DNA of 51,823 nucleotides, taken from CAYMKL01 sp964390805. GTDB lineage: Bacteria; Chloroflexota; Anaerolineae; VGOG01. Position 1 is the first letter of the stretch. Each line of letters opens with the position of its first letter. The DNA is taken from contig CAYMKL010000036.1 of the NCBI GenBank assembly GCA_964390805.1, positions 1 through 51,823 on the forward strand, read 5' to 3'. The notes beneath the pieces were generated by a model that saw nothing but the letters and a program-made list of their open reading frames with translations, was not told the origin of the DNA and made no database searches. Both the position numbers and the translations under genes were made by a program. Below are positions 1 to 8,439 of the stretch, piece after piece.

Positions 1-55
1 GATTCCGCCAGTCTAGCTCTCTATTCAATTCTTAAGGTGCGAAATGTAGGCTTAG

Positions 56-694
56 GTGCCTCAAACAGAGAATCTCCCCTCTCCCGAATCGCTGCTGGCT
101 CTGCTCAAAAGCCGACGCAGCATCCGCCGCTACCGGCCAGACCCGGTACCGGATGAGATGATCGAACAACTGCTGGAAGCTGGCCGCTGGGCGCCTTCAG
201 CCAGCAACCGACAGCCGTGGGACTTCATCGTCGTCCGGGACGAAGCGATCCGCCAACAGGTAGCAGAACACGCTGCCTTCTATTTCATCAAGTGGGCACA
301 GGTGGGGGAGGCACCACTGCTCATCATCCTGTGTGGGAATGCTCGGAACCGTTTCTACCGGCAGTTCCTCCACGAGGATGTAGGGCTGGCGGGAGGGCAG
401 ATCATGTTGCAGGCCAAAGCCCTGGGGCTGGGGACTTGCTGGATCGGAGCCATGGATCGGAAGGCGATTGCCGGCATTCTGAAGATACCAGAGCATCTGG
501 AGATCGTGGCGCTACTGACGGTGGGGTTCCCAGCCGAGGACCCACCTCCGACGTCTCGCAAGGCTCTATCGGAGATCGCGCACCACGACGTCTACGGCAA
601 CCGGGCCGATGACGGGGATGCGAAGTCGGGGCGGATACCGGCCGGGCCACTGGGGATTCTGCTGCGCCGGTTGCGGCTGCCTTTTCGGGTTTGA
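56..694 (+). CDS. Nitroreductase family protein (FMN-dependent)
   Basis: The 212-residue product is a small nitroreductase of the kind that uses FMN and NAD(P)H to reduce nitro, quinone or related substrates in the cytoplasm. The family pattern is clear. An N-terminal SRRSIRRYRPDPVP segment (about residues 19-32) is the FMN phosphate-binding arginine cluster. APSASNRQPWDFIVV (about 47-61) is the second FMN motif. A later GLGTCWIG segment (about 127-134) matches the third. The C-terminal 35 residues are basic and unlike the core. The start is a GTG at 56 with only a weak ribosome site (TAGG) upstream, so the exact start is uncertain. It converges on the AbrB gene on the other strand, with 23 bases between them. 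The substrate cannot be inferred from context. Confidence 0.85.
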   Translation: MPQTENLPSPESLLALLKSRRSIRRYRPDPVPDEMIEQLLEAGRWAPSASNRQPWDFIVVRDEAIRQQVAEHAAFYFIKWAQVGEAPLLIILCGNARNRFYRQFLHEDVGLAGGQIMLQAKALGLGTCWIGAMDRKAIAGILKIPEHLEIVALLTVGFPAEDPPPTSRKALSEIAHHDVYGNRADDGDAKSGRIPAGPLGILLRRLRLPFRV

Positions 695-717
695 TTTCTC
701 TAGTGTGGCGTGGTCAG

Positions 718-975
718 CTAACCGTTCGCTGAGTCGGTCCATGCGTCTCGCTCCTCCTGGAGATAGGCAGTTGCATCCAGACCAGCCCAGACCTCCCGGT
801 GCAGGCCGGCCAGGTGGGCCGCGTACTCTTGGGGTTGCGGGAGCAGGATCAACAAGCCATCCTGAATGTCCACCAGCAGGCGGTCGCCGCTCTTAATGCC
901 CAGACGCTCGCGGGCAATACGGGGCACGGCAATCTGATACCGGCTACTCACTTTGACACTCACAGACTGGGGCAT
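718..975 (-). CDS. AbrB/MazE-type (SpoVT-AbrB) DNA-binding protein
   Basis: This 85-residue product has a swapped-hairpin AbrB domain at residues 4-50 (VSSRYQIAVPRIARERLGIKSG followed by a GDRLLVDIQDG strand pair). Such proteins bind DNA as dimers and are often the antitoxin of a PIN or MazF toxin pair. The ATG at 975 is preferred over an adjacent GTG at 978 because GGAGG sits five bases upstream of the ATG. No toxin gene lies next to it: downstream on its strand is the end of the convergent nitroreductase gene, and upstream is a repeat-rich gap. It is either an orphan regulator or the survivor of a broken toxin-antitoxin pair. Confidence 0.8.
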   Translation of the reverse strand: MPQSVSVKVSSRYQIAVPRIARERLGIKSGDRLLVDIQDGLLILLPQPQEYAAHLAGLHREVWAGLDATAYLQEERDAWTDSANG

Positions 976-986
976 CACATCCTCCT

Positions 987-1129
987 TACAACTTTAGTTT
1001 CCGCTAACTTGCCAAAGCACTACATGTGGTAGCCAGGCTGATGTTGAAAGCACTATATGTCGTGGGCTTCATAGCGAAAAGCTGTCCAAAACGGCTCAAA
1101 AGCCCAACTTAGCGGAAAGTAGAGTTACA
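987..1129. repeat. Inverted-repeat element enclosing two NrdR-like boxes
   Basis: TTTCCGCTAACTTG at 998-1011 is matched in reverse complement by CAACTTAGCGGAAA at 1105-1118 (13 of 14), and weaker similarity extends both arms to about 25 bases. Between the arms lie two similar 16-base sites, 1017-1032 (GCACTACATGTGGTAG) and 1050-1065 (GCACTATATGTCGTGG), 33 bases apart. They match 10 and 12 of 16 positions of the NrdR-box consensus. The element could be a MITE-like insertion or a displaced regulatory region. No ribonucleotide reductase gene is present. Confidence 0.45.
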
Positions 1130-1205
1130 AAGCAATCTCGTCGTTTTGCTTAGTACGGCATGAGACAGCTAAACGCGCAAGGGAGCGCAATCAGGCACAG
1201 ACTTG

Positions 1206-1361
1206 TTGGCCCGTGAGGAGGCGGCTTCCATCGCACCCGATGTTCCCCCTGGCCAACTCCTTGAAAGCTTGCGCGTCATCTACCCACCGGAGAAAGAGGC
1301 GCTGGGCGTCGTGGCGTTGGAAATCGGGCCACAAGGACAGGTCTCAACAACTCGCTCGTGA
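1206..1361 (+). other. Possible gene remnant, 51 codons, family not recognised
   Basis: This frame runs open from about 1206 to the TGA at 1359-1361. It reads like coding sequence: third-position G/C, and balanced composition with LLAREEAASIAP and an RVIYPPEKEALGVVALEIG stretch. No ribosome site or convincing start is seen, and I do not recognise a family. It may be the tail of a gene displaced by the inverted-repeat element just upstream. It could equally be chance. Confidence 0.2.
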
Positions 1362-1386
1362 CAAATCGGCCAAAACGTGGTACACT
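1358..1386 (+). promoter_or_regulatory. Sigma-70-like promoter for the phosphatase gene
   Basis: GTGACA (1358-1363) and TACACT (1381-1386) are separated by exactly 17 bases. They lie about 50 bases before the ATG at 1436. One and two positions respectively differ from the consensus. Confidence 0.45.
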
Positions 1387-1435
1387 TAGACTTGGCAGGC
1401 TTTGGAGCCGGAAATCGGCGCAGGAGGATTAAACG

Positions 1436-1969
1436 ATGATTGAGGTCTATCCCAACCTGTTTGTCGGTGATGAGATTGATTACGAGCTTAACGTGATGGC
1501 GCAGAAGGGATGGGCTGTAGTCCATGCCTGCAAGGAGCCGTACCACAGGCAGGCCCTGGGGTACCGCGGTCGGGGAGCGCCTGAGCGTCACCCTGAGCGT
1601 CTGGCGGCACGCCGGGGCTACCGTCTGATCCTGAACATGGTGGATGCCAGAGACCCGGAGCTTTTCCCCAAAGAGATGATTGATGTGGCTTTGGACTTCA
1701 TATATGAAGCTCTGGCCAAGGGCTTGAAAGTCTTGGTTCACTGCAACCGAGGCGACTCCAGGTCTCCCTCCATTGCCCTTCTGTACATGGCGGCCAGACT
1801 TGGCGAGTTGCCGGCACAGTCATTAGAAGCCGCCGAAGAGAAATTCAGGACACTTTATCCCAATTACAACCCTAAACCTGGCATCTATGGACACTTGCGT
1901 CAGAATTGGCATCGGTATTGCAGTGAAAGACTGTCTTTCAAAAAGGAACTGGATCTGTGGGTGGGATGA
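1436..1969 (+). CDS. Dual-specificity/tyrosine phosphatase family protein
   Basis: This 177-residue cytoplasmic protein belongs to the cysteine-dependent phosphatases that dephosphorylate phosphotyrosine, phosphoserine or other phosphomonoesters. The signature P-loop HCNRGDSRS is at residues 102-110, giving catalytic Cys103 and phosphate-binding Arg109. Asp residues near 70-73 (NMVDARDPE) are candidates for the general acid. The opening MIEVYPNLFVGDEIDYE strand matches the usual start of the fold. The basic stretch at about 37-60 (HRQALGYRGRGAPERHPER) looks like an insertion relative to minimal homologs. AGGAGG lies eight bases before the ATG and a promoter is at 1358-1386. A universal stress protein gene follows after 53 bases, so the two may be cotranscribed. 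The substrate is unknown. Confidence 0.85.
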   Translation: MIEVYPNLFVGDEIDYELNVMAQKGWAVVHACKEPYHRQALGYRGRGAPERHPERLAARRGYRLILNMVDARDPELFPKEMIDVALDFIYEALAKGLKVLVHCNRGDSRSPSIALLYMAARLGELPAQSLEAAEEKFRTLYPNYNPKPGIYGHLRQNWHRYCSERLSFKKELDLWVG

Positions 1970-2022
1970 GTATTAGGCTCTGGCAAGTCTCTGAGGCCTG
2001 TCAGATCTGAGGAGTGAGAGCA

Positions 2023-2466
2023 ATGAACCAAACAAACAACGATTCTAGCGGTATCGTTTGCGCCACCCGTGGTGGTGAGGGCAGCGAGCCTACGGTTGAA
2101 CGGGCCATTGAGCTGGCGCGGGAACGGGGGCTTGGGCTGACCTTCCTGTACATCGCCGACCTGGAGTTCATGAGACGTGCCACGACGGGCCACGTCAGCC
2201 TGGCCGCTGAAGAGCTGCGCAAAATGGGCGAGTTTCTTATGATGCGGCTGGTTGATCAGGCCCAGGCCGCAGGAGTCAAGGCCGACTTCGCCGTGCGCCA
2301 AGGGCGCTTTGAAGACCAGTTACTCCGCTACCTGGTAGAGACCCGTCCTACGATGCTCATACTGGGCTGTCCGCAACCGGACACGTGCCTTCTGGAACCA
2401 ACCATTCTATCCCGCCTGGCTCAGGAAGTCGAGGAGCAGACCGGGGTGCAAGTAGAGATGCTGTAG
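2023..2466 (+). CDS. Universal stress protein (UspA family)
   Basis: The 147-residue product has the single-domain UspA fold: a first strand SGIVCATRGGEGSEPTVERA, a central LTFLYIADLEF, and LLRYLVETRPTMLILG leading to the end. The usual ATP-binding G-x2-G-x9-G(S/T) pattern is not intact; LILGCPQPDTCLLEPTIL replaces it, so nucleotide binding is doubtful. The ATG at 2023 is chosen over an in-frame GTG at 2014 because GAGGAG (ending about 2014) is correctly spaced from it. The gene follows the phosphatase in the same direction. Usp proteins usually act in stress or starvation survival; nothing here narrows the role. Confidence 0.8.
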   Translation: MNQTNNDSSGIVCATRGGEGSEPTVERAIELARERGLGLTFLYIADLEFMRRATTGHVSLAAEELRKMGEFLMMRLVDQAQAAGVKADFAVRQGRFEDQLLRYLVETRPTMLILGCPQPDTCLLEPTILSRLAQEVEEQTGVQVEML

Positions 2467-2472
2467 GTAGAG

Positions 2473-2607
2473 ATGTACGGTAAGACCTACGAGGGCATCA
2501 TCCGCAGCCACCTCGCCATTGACGAGGAAGGCCGGCTGATGGATTTCAAACTCAAGGTCAAGCCGCTGACCACGGCTGACTTTTTGCTGACTTCACTGGG
2601 CTCCTAA
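2473..2607 (+). pseudogene. C-terminal remnant of a Bcp/PrxQ-type peroxiredoxin
   Basis: The 44-codon frame (MYGKTYEGIIRSHLAIDEEG...) matches the C-terminal third of bacterioferritin comigratory protein-type peroxiredoxins, where a MYGRxYxGIxRSTFxIDExG segment is conserved. The peroxidatic cysteine half is missing. The remnant starts seven bases after the stress protein stop and ends in TAA. Its conserved reading frame suggests a recent truncation. It is very unlikely to be active. Confidence 0.65.
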
Positions 2608-2639
2608 CTGCTCAGCCCTCGGAAAGAACCCGCAAGTTC

Positions 2640-2690
2640 CCCCAAGTTCCCCTGAGTTTCCTCAGCTCATACGAACTCGGGGGAATTCAA
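2640..2690. repeat. Imperfect inverted repeat before Tex
   Basis: AAGTTCCCCTGAGTTTC is followed, about 20 bases later, by GAACTCGGGGGAATTC, which can pair with it imperfectly. It lies directly before the ribosome site (CAGGAGA) of the next gene. It could be a terminator of the upstream unit or a leader hairpin; there is no T-run. Confidence 0.3.
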
Positions 2691-2701
2691 CAGGAGAAAC
2701 C

Positions 2702-4852
2702 ATGACCAACCATCTGATCATAACCACCATCGCCCAAGAACTGGGCCTCAAGGCAAGCCAAATCGCCAGCACTGTCCAACTGTTTGACGAGGATAACACC
2801 ATGCCCTTCATCGCCCGCTACCGCAAGGAGGTCACCGGCGGGCTGGATGAGGAGCAGCTCCGGGCCATCCAGGCCCGCCTGAAATACCTGCGCCACCTGG
2901 AGGAGCGCAAGGAGACGGTGCTGAAGAGCATCGCCGACCAGGGTAAGCTGACGCCGGAGCTGGAGGCCAAGATACAAGCAGCCATGGTGCTGCAAGAGGT
3001 GGAGGACCTCTACCTGCCCTACAAGCCCAAGCGGCGCACGAGAGCTACCATCGCCAGGGAGAGGGGGCTGGAGCCGCTGGCCGACCTCCTGCTTGCCCAG
3101 GAGATCACCGAGGGGACGCTGGAGCAATTCGCCCAGGACTACCTGAGCGAAGAGGTGCCCACTGTGGAAGACGCCTATGCCGGGGCGCGGGACATCGTGG
3201 CCGAGGTGGTCTCCGAAGACGCCGACCTGCGCAAGGCGGTGCGAGAGCGTACTTTCTACAAGGGCTTGTTGATCTGCGCCGTGGCCGACGCCTCCCTCGA
3301 TCCCCAGGGCAAGTATCAGATGTACTACGAATACACCGAGCCGCTGAAGGCCATCCCGCCCCACCGCCGGCTGGCCATCAACCGTGGGGGAAAAGACGGC
3401 GTGCTCAAGGTCAAACTCGAAGCTCCGGTGGACAAGATCGTGGTCGAGGTCGAAGGCCGCTACTTGAAGACCGAGCGCTCCATTTTCGCTGCCCAGGCCA
3501 GGGAGGCCGCCGCCGATGGCTACAAGCGACTCATCGCTCCCTCCATTGAGCGTGAGCTGAGAGGTACCTCCACCGATGAAGCGGACGACCACGCCATCAA
3601 GGTCTTCGCCGCCAATCTGCGCAACCTCCTGCTCCAGCCGCCGCTGCGGGGCAAGGTGGTGATGGGCATTGATCCGGGCTACCGCACGGGCTGCAAAGTG
3701 GCCCTGGTGGACGAGACGGGCAAGTTCCTGGGTGGCACGACCATCTATCCCCATGCACCGCAGAAGCAGTGGAGCGAGGCCAAGGATATGCTGGTGAGCC
3801 TGGTCACCAGGGGGAAGGTTGACGTCATCGCCATCGGCAACGGCACCGCCTCCCGTGAGACCGAGGCCCTAGCTGCTGAAGTCATCGCCGAGGCCAGGCA
3901 TGGGGCCTATGTCATCGTTAACGAGGCCGGCGCGTCGGTCTACTCCGCTTCGCCGCTGGCCAGGGAGGAGTTGCCCGATATGGACGTCTCCATGCGCGGC
4001 GCCGTCTCCATCGCCCGCCGCCTGCAAGACCCCCTGGCCGAGCTGGTCAAGATCGAGCCCCGCTCCGTGGGCGTGGGCCTCTACCAGCACGACGTGGATC
4101 AGAAGAAGATGGCCGAGACCCTGGACGCGGTGGTCGAGTCGGCCGTCAACCACGTGGGGGTGGATCTCAACACCGCTTCGCCAGCCCTGTTGCAGTACGT
4201 GTCGGGCGTCAACAAGCGGGTGGCCAAAGCCATCGTCAGGCATCGGGATGCACACGGGCCGTTCAGATCCCGCCGGGAACTGAGGAAAGTCAAGGGGATA
4301 GGGGAGAAAGGCTTTGAGCAGTCGGCGGGCTTCCTCAAAATCCCCGCTGGCGAGAACCCACTGGACAACACCTTCATCCACCCGGAGTCGTATCCCGTGG
4401 TGGAGGGTCTGTTCACTCTGATGGGCGTGCGGGGGGATCAGCCGGACCTGGCTCAGAGGGTCAGAACCTTTCGGGTGGAAAACGACCTGGCCGAACTGGC
4501 TGGGGTTCTAGAGGTGGGCCTGCCCACGCTGACGGACATCTTCGACAACCTCATCAAACCCGGCCGCGACCCCCGCGACGAGCTGCCCAAGCCCATCCTG
4601 CGGAGCGACGTTCTGAAGATGGAAGACCTGCGGGAAGGGATGATCCTCAAAGGCACCGTGCGCAACGTGGTGGACTTTGGCGCGTTTGTGGACATCGGGG
4701 TCAAGCAGGACGGCCTGGTGCACGTCTCCAAGATGGCCGACCGCTACGTGAAGAACCCGCTGGAGGTGGTCTCAGTGGGCGACGTGGTGGAGGTCAAGGT
4801 CATCAGCATTGATATTGAGCGGGGGCGGATCGGGCTGAGCATGAGGAAATAG
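2702..4852 (+). CDS. tex: Tex family RNA-binding transcription accessory protein
   Basis: The 716-residue protein is a full-length Tex homolog (the family is about 720-780 residues). The N-terminal helical region has the typical MPFIARYRKEVTGGLDEEQLR motif at about residues 35-55. A YqgF-like RNase H-fold domain starts near GKVVMGIDPGYRTGCK (about 317-332). A helix-hairpin-helix segment follows (LLQYVSGVNKRVAKAIVRHR, about 498-517). A C-terminal S1 RNA-binding domain spans about 640-712 (GMILKGTVRNVVDFGAFVDIGVKQDGLVHVS). Tex binds RNA and is thought to act in transcription elongation and RNA quality control. CAGGAGA is eight bases before the ATG. It is a housekeeping gene, so this end of the window is probably core chromosome. 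Confidence 0.96.
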   Translation: MTNHLIITTIAQELGLKASQIASTVQLFDEDNTMPFIARYRKEVTGGLDEEQLRAIQARLKYLRHLEERKETVLKSIADQGKLTPELEAKIQAAMVLQEVEDLYLPYKPKRRTRATIARERGLEPLADLLLAQEITEGTLEQFAQDYLSEEVPTVEDAYAGARDIVAEVVSEDADLRKAVRERTFYKGLLICAVADASLDPQGKYQMYYEYTEPLKAIPPHRRLAINRGGKDGVLKVKLEAPVDKIVVEVEGRYLKTERSIFAAQAREAAADGYKRLIAPSIERELRGTSTDEADDHAIKVFAANLRNLLLQPPLRGKVVMGIDPGYRTGCKVALVDETGKFLGGTTIYPHAPQKQWSEAKDMLVSLVTRGKVDVIAIGNGTASRETEALAAEVIAEARHGAYVIVNEAGASVYSASPLAREELPDMDVSMRGAVSIARRLQDPLAELVKIEPRSVGVGLYQHDVDQKKMAETLDAVVESAVNHVGVDLNTASPALLQYVSGVNKRVAKAIVRHRDAHGPFRSRRELRKVKGIGEKGFEQSAGFLKIPAGENPLDNTFIHPESYPVVEGLFTLMGVRGDQPDLAQRVRTFRVENDLAELAGVLEVGLPTLTDIFDNLIKPGRDPRDELPKPILRSDVLKMEDLREGMILKGTVRNVVDFGAFVDIGVKQDGLVHVSKMADRYVKNPLEVVSVGDVVEVKVISIDIERGRIGLSMRK

Positions 4853-4876
4853 GGGGAGTCCTTTTCTCGGACGAAC

Positions 4877-5092
4877 TGCTGCTCCCTCTCGATGGTTAGC
4901 CTTTACCAGAAGTGCATCTCTGGGCCACTGCTGGACCGCATTGACATCCACATCGAGGTGCCACGAGTGGCGTACGACAAGCTGACGGATGATCGGCTGG
5001 GGGAGAAATCTAAGGACATCAGACCAGGGTGGAGAGAGCGCAGGAGATGCAGCAGCGCCGCCAATTGCCTGCAGGTGGCGGTATTCAGATGA
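4877..5092 (+). pseudogene. Fragment of a YifB/ComM-type Mg-chelatase-like AAA ATPase
   Basis: The frame reads CCSLSMVSLYQKCISGPLLDRIDIHIEVPRV..., the region around the sensor-2 arginine of YifB/ComM proteins (KRISGPLLDRIDIHIEVPRV is near-invariant). The Walker A and B half is absent. After GEKSKDIRPG the homology moves to another frame (VERAQEMQQRR in the second frame, about 5031-5065), so a frameshift is also present. This is a decayed tail of about 70 residues. Nothing else is recognisable between it and the end of the KBL gene at 5174. Confidence 0.7.
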
Positions 5093-5173
5093 TGCTGACT
5101 GCGCTCGTGGAAAAAAAGAAGAGGGAACTGAGAGGCAAGGCCCCCAGCTCCCTCGTTCCTCATTGCCTACCCC

Positions 5174-6358
5174 TTAGCCAATGACCCCCAATTCCTGGCC
5201 CACCTTCTCGAAGGCCGCCAGCCCCTTGTCCAGGTCGTCCCGGCTGTGGGCGGCGGTGTTCATCACGCGGATGCGGGCCTCGCCACGTGGCACCGTCGGG
5301 AAGCCCAGGGCCATAGCAAACACCCCCTCCTCGAAAAGCCGCGCCGAGAACTGCTTGGCCAGCGGCGCCTCGCCCAGCATCACCGGCACGATGGGCGTTT
5401 CTGTCTTGCCGGTGTCGAAGCCCAGCTTTTTCATCTCGGCCTTGAAGTAACCGGTGTTCTCCCACAGCTTGTCCACCAGCTCGGTGGACTCCTCCAGCAG
5501 GTCAACTGCCGCCAGGCAGGCAGCAGTGTCGGCGGGAGTGGTGGCGCTGGAGAAGAGGAAAGGACGCCCCCTCTGGCGCAGGTAGTCAATGATCAGCTTC
5601 TTACCAGACAGCGACCCCCCGACCACGCCGAAGGCCTTGGAGAACGTCCCCATCTCCACATCGAACCTCCCGTGCAGGCCGAAGTGGTCAACGATGCCCC
5701 GTCCGCCCCGGCCCAGCACCCCTTCGCCGTGGGCGTCGTCCACCATGGTCATCACGCCGTACCTCTCGGCCACCTCGTACAGCTTGTCCAGGGGAGCCAC
5801 ATCGCCGTCCATACTGAACACCCCATCGGTAACCAGCAGGCCACGGCGGTACTGGCCGATGTTCTCCTTGATCACCCGCTCGGCGTCCCCGGGGTCGCAG
5901 TGCTCGTAGACCACGATCTTGGCTCTGGAGAGGCGGCAGCCGTCAATGATGGAAGCGTGGTTGAGTCGGTCGGAGAAGATCACGTCCTCGCGGCCCACCA
6001 GGGCGGGGATGGCTATCTGGTTGGCAACCAGGCCGCCCTGCACGTACACGGAGGCCTCCACGCCCTTGAACTCGGCCACGCGCCGCTCCAGCTCCAGGTG
6101 CAGGGCTTGCGTGCCAGCGATGGTGCGCACCGCCCCTGGGCCGACGCCCCACTCGTCAATAGCTTGCTTGGCCGCCTCTTTGATTCTGGGGTGGTTGGCC
6201 AGTCCCAGGTAGTTGTTGGTGCAGAAGTTGAGCACCCGCTTGCCGTCCACCACCATCCAGGCGTCCACGGGCGATTCCATGGTGCGGATGTTGATGAACA
6301 GCTTCTGCTCCTTCAGACCAGCCATGTCTTCCTTGATGAAAGCCAGTTTGTCGTTCAT
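5174..6358 (-). CDS. kbl: 2-amino-3-ketobutyrate CoA ligase (glycine C-acetyltransferase)
   Basis: The 394-residue PLP enzyme cleaves 2-amino-3-oxobutanoate with CoA to glycine and acetyl-CoA, the second step of threonine breakdown. It has the alpha-oxoamine synthase signature, with the PLP lysine in GTFSKAFGVVGG (about residue 240), the DDAHGEGVLG motif and the FSSATTPADTAA segment. The family is typically 395-400 residues. The ATG at 6358 follows AGGAGG seven bases upstream; a longer frame upstream has no ribosome site. The threonine dehydrogenase gene ends 67 bases before it on the same strand. The two enzymes act in sequence, which firms up both calls. Confidence 0.93.
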   Translation of the reverse strand: MNDKLAFIKEDMAGLKEQKLFINIRTMESPVDAWMVVDGKRVLNFCTNNYLGLANHPRIKEAAKQAIDEWGVGPGAVRTIAGTQALHLELERRVAEFKGVEASVYVQGGLVANQIAIPALVGREDVIFSDRLNHASIIDGCRLSRAKIVVYEHCDPGDAERVIKENIGQYRRGLLVTDGVFSMDGDVAPLDKLYEVAERYGVMTMVDDAHGEGVLGRGGRGIVDHFGLHGRFDVEMGTFSKAFGVVGGSLSGKKLIIDYLRQRGRPFLFSSATTPADTAACLAAVDLLEESTELVDKLWENTGYFKAEMKKLGFDTGKTETPIVPVMLGEAPLAKQFSARLFEEGVFAMALGFPTVPRGEARIRVMNTAAHSRDDLDKGLAAFEKVGQELGVIG

Positions 6359-6425
6359 TATACTGTCCTCCTTGATGTAGTTTTCTGATGTCACTTTACG
6401 ACCTAGAGTTGATTGGACTAGGGTT

Positions 6426-7397
6426 CTATGACTCACTAAGCCGCCTGCCTAGCTTATCGAGCATATCTGCGGTCATGGCTGCCAGGTCGTAGCTCGGCTC
6501 CCAACCCCATTCCTCACGGGCTGCGCTGTCGTCAATGGTACTGGGCCACGAGTCGGCAATGGCCTGCCGGAAGTCGGGCTCGTATTCGCAGGCGAACTCA
6601 GGGATGTGCTTTGTGATTTCGGCCACCAACTCGGCAGGCGAGAAGCTCATGGCCGCCAGATTGAAGTCGGCGTGGTGCTTGAGCTTGGACAAGTCTGCCT
6701 CCATCAAGTCAATAGTGGCTTTGATGCAGTCAGGCATGTACATCATAGGCAGCACTGTATCTTCTTTCAAAAAACAGGTGTACCGCTGGTGCTTGATGGC
6801 CTCGTAGAAGATCTCCACGGCGTAGTCGGTAGTGCCGCCCCCGGGAAGGGTCTCGCTGCTGATGATGCCAGGATAGCGCACCCCACGCACGTCCACGCCG
6901 AAGCGCTTGAAGTAGTAGTCACACAACAACTCGCCAGCGACCTTGGTGACGCCATACATGGTCGTGGGCCGCAAGACCGTCTCTTGGGGCGTGTTGTCAC
7001 GCGGGGTCTCCGGCCCGAAGACGGCAATGGAACTGGGGCAGAAAACCCGAGTCATCTTGCGTTCCCGGACCATCTCGAGAATATTGTACAGGCCGTTGAT
7101 GTTCACGTCCCACGCCAGTTGGGGCTTTGCCTCCCCCACAGCCGAGAGGAGGGCAGCCAGGTGATAGATTGTGTCTATGCCGTACTTCTCTACGACCTCT
7201 TCGACCGTCTCCCTCTTGGTGACGTCAATGAACTCAAAAGGGCCTGACGTGCACAGCTTCTCGCTGGGCTTTGTTTTGTGCCCGGTGGCTAGGACGTTGT
7301 CGTTGCCGTGTGTTCTGCGTAGCTCCATCGTCAACTCGGAGCCGATTTGACCGCAGGCGCCCGTTACCATGATCATTCCCTTACGACTTTCTGACAA
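6426..7397 (-). CDS. tdh: L-threonine 3-dehydrogenase, short-chain/epimerase type
   Basis: The 323-residue protein is an NAD-dependent epimerase-fold dehydrogenase of the extended short-chain type. It has TGACGQIG at the Rossmann turn (about residues 12-19), the CPSSIAVFG serine region, and the catalytic YGVTK. The PGIISSETLPGGGTTDYAVEIF motif is typical of the threonine dehydrogenases of this fold, which oxidise L-threonine to 2-amino-3-ketobutyrate. These differ from the zinc-dependent E. coli Tdh. Pairing with kbl supports the substrate. The ribosome site is AAGGAGG before the ATG. The PdxA gene ends 34 bases upstream. Confidence 0.9.
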   Translation of the reverse strand: MSESRKGMIMVTGACGQIGSELTMELRRTHGNDNVLATGHKTKPSEKLCTSGPFEFIDVTKRETVEEVVEKYGIDTIYHLAALLSAVGEAKPQLAWDVNINGLYNILEMVRERKMTRVFCPSSIAVFGPETPRDNTPQETVLRPTTMYGVTKVAGELLCDYYFKRFGVDVRGVRYPGIISSETLPGGGTTDYAVEIFYEAIKHQRYTCFLKEDTVLPMMYMPDCIKATIDLMEADLSKLKHHADFNLAAMSFSPAELVAEITKHIPEFACEYEPDFRQAIADSWPSTIDDSAAREEWGWEPSYDLAAMTADMLDKLGRRLSES

Positions 7398-7431
7398 CGT
7401 AGTACCTCCTTGTTTAAGTTAGGCTATCTTC

Positions 7432-8439
7432 CTAGGACTTTCCTTGGGCCATCTTCACAGCCATTTCAATGGCTTGGATCATACTACCCGGGTCCGCTCG
7501 CCACTGCCAGGCCTTGCCAAAAGCTGTACCATGATCCACCGAGGTCCGAATGATGGGCAATCCCAGCGTCACATTGACTCCTTGCCCAAAACCGAACAAC
7601 TTAATTGGAATCAGTCCCTGATCGTGGTACATAACCACTACGACGTCGAATTGGCCTTTGATGGCACGGTAGAACACCGTGTCGGGGGGAAGTGGACCCT
7701 GGGCATCGATTCCCTCAGCGCGCGCTATCGCTATCGCTGGCTTCAGGATGTCAATCTCTTCTCTACCGAATAAGCCGCCTTCGCCTGCATGGGGATTAAC
7801 GCCCGCCACGGCAACCCTAGGGTTTTCGATGTCGAGTCGACGCATCGCGTCGTCGGCCATACGGATGGTCTGTAGAACACGATCTGGATCGATCATGTCC
7901 AGAGCCTTGCGCAATGCCACGTGAATGGTCACTAGGACAACCCGCAATCCCCCCGAGACCAACATCATCCTGTAGTCCTCTGTGCCGGTTCTCTCAGCCA
8001 AGATCTCCGTATGCCCAGGATAGTGGTACCCGGCCTGGTCCATAGCTTCCTTGTGAAGTGGGGCAGTGACGATGGCGTCCACTGAGCCGCTCATGGCCAA
8101 GTCAATGGCTTTCATAACACACTCAACGGCCGCCCTGCCGGCCGCCGGGCATATCTGTCTTGGCGTAAGTTCATTCAGTTGGATGTTGTTCAGATTTAGC
8201 AGGTCAATGGTACCGACTCGGAAGAAGGCTTGTGTCACGCTCTCGACGCCATGCAATGTCAACGGTGCTTTCATGCCATCCAGCGTCGCCTGGAACACAT
8301 CAAAGTCGCCAATGACCAAGGGGCGGGCTAGGGCGTAGGTCTCTGCGCGATCCAGAGCTCGGACGATGATCTCGGGACCGATGCCTGCGGCGTCGCCCAT
8401 AGTGAGCGCCAGTATCGGAGGTGCGTCGTGTGAAGTCAA
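7432..8439 (-). CDS. pdxA: 4-hydroxythreonine-4-phosphate dehydrogenase family (PdxA/PdxA2)
   Basis: The 335-residue product begins ILALTMGDAAGIGPEII, the hallmark start of PdxA, and keeps the metal and substrate residues in TAPLHKEA, YHYPGHTEIL, GVNPHAGEGG and MYHDQGLIPIK. The family oxidises a 4-phosphorylated 3-hydroxy acid and decarboxylates it. PdxA itself makes 3-amino-1-hydroxyacetone phosphate for vitamin B6; PdxA2 forms act on threonate or erythronate 4-phosphate. I choose the TTG at 8439, which overlaps the TGA of the preceding kinase gene (TTGA) and has AGGAGG four bases upstream. That implies translational coupling with the kinase. An ATG at 8466 is possible but would overlap the kinase gene by 31 bases. 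Which 4-phosphate it uses is open; see the kinase. Confidence 0.88.
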   Translation of the reverse strand: MTSHDAPPILALTMGDAAGIGPEIIVRALDRAETYALARPLVIGDFDVFQATLDGMKAPLTLHGVESVTQAFFRVGTIDLLNLNNIQLNELTPRQICPAAGRAAVECVMKAIDLAMSGSVDAIVTAPLHKEAMDQAGYHYPGHTEILAERTGTEDYRMMLVSGGLRVVLVTIHVALRKALDMIDPDRVLQTIRMADDAMRRLDIENPRVAVAGVNPHAGEGGLFGREEIDILKPAIAIARAEGIDAQGPLPPDTVFYRAIKGQFDVVVVMYHDQGLIPIKLFGFGQGVNVTLGLPIIRTSVDHGTAFGKAWQWRADPGSMIQAIEMAVKMAQGKS

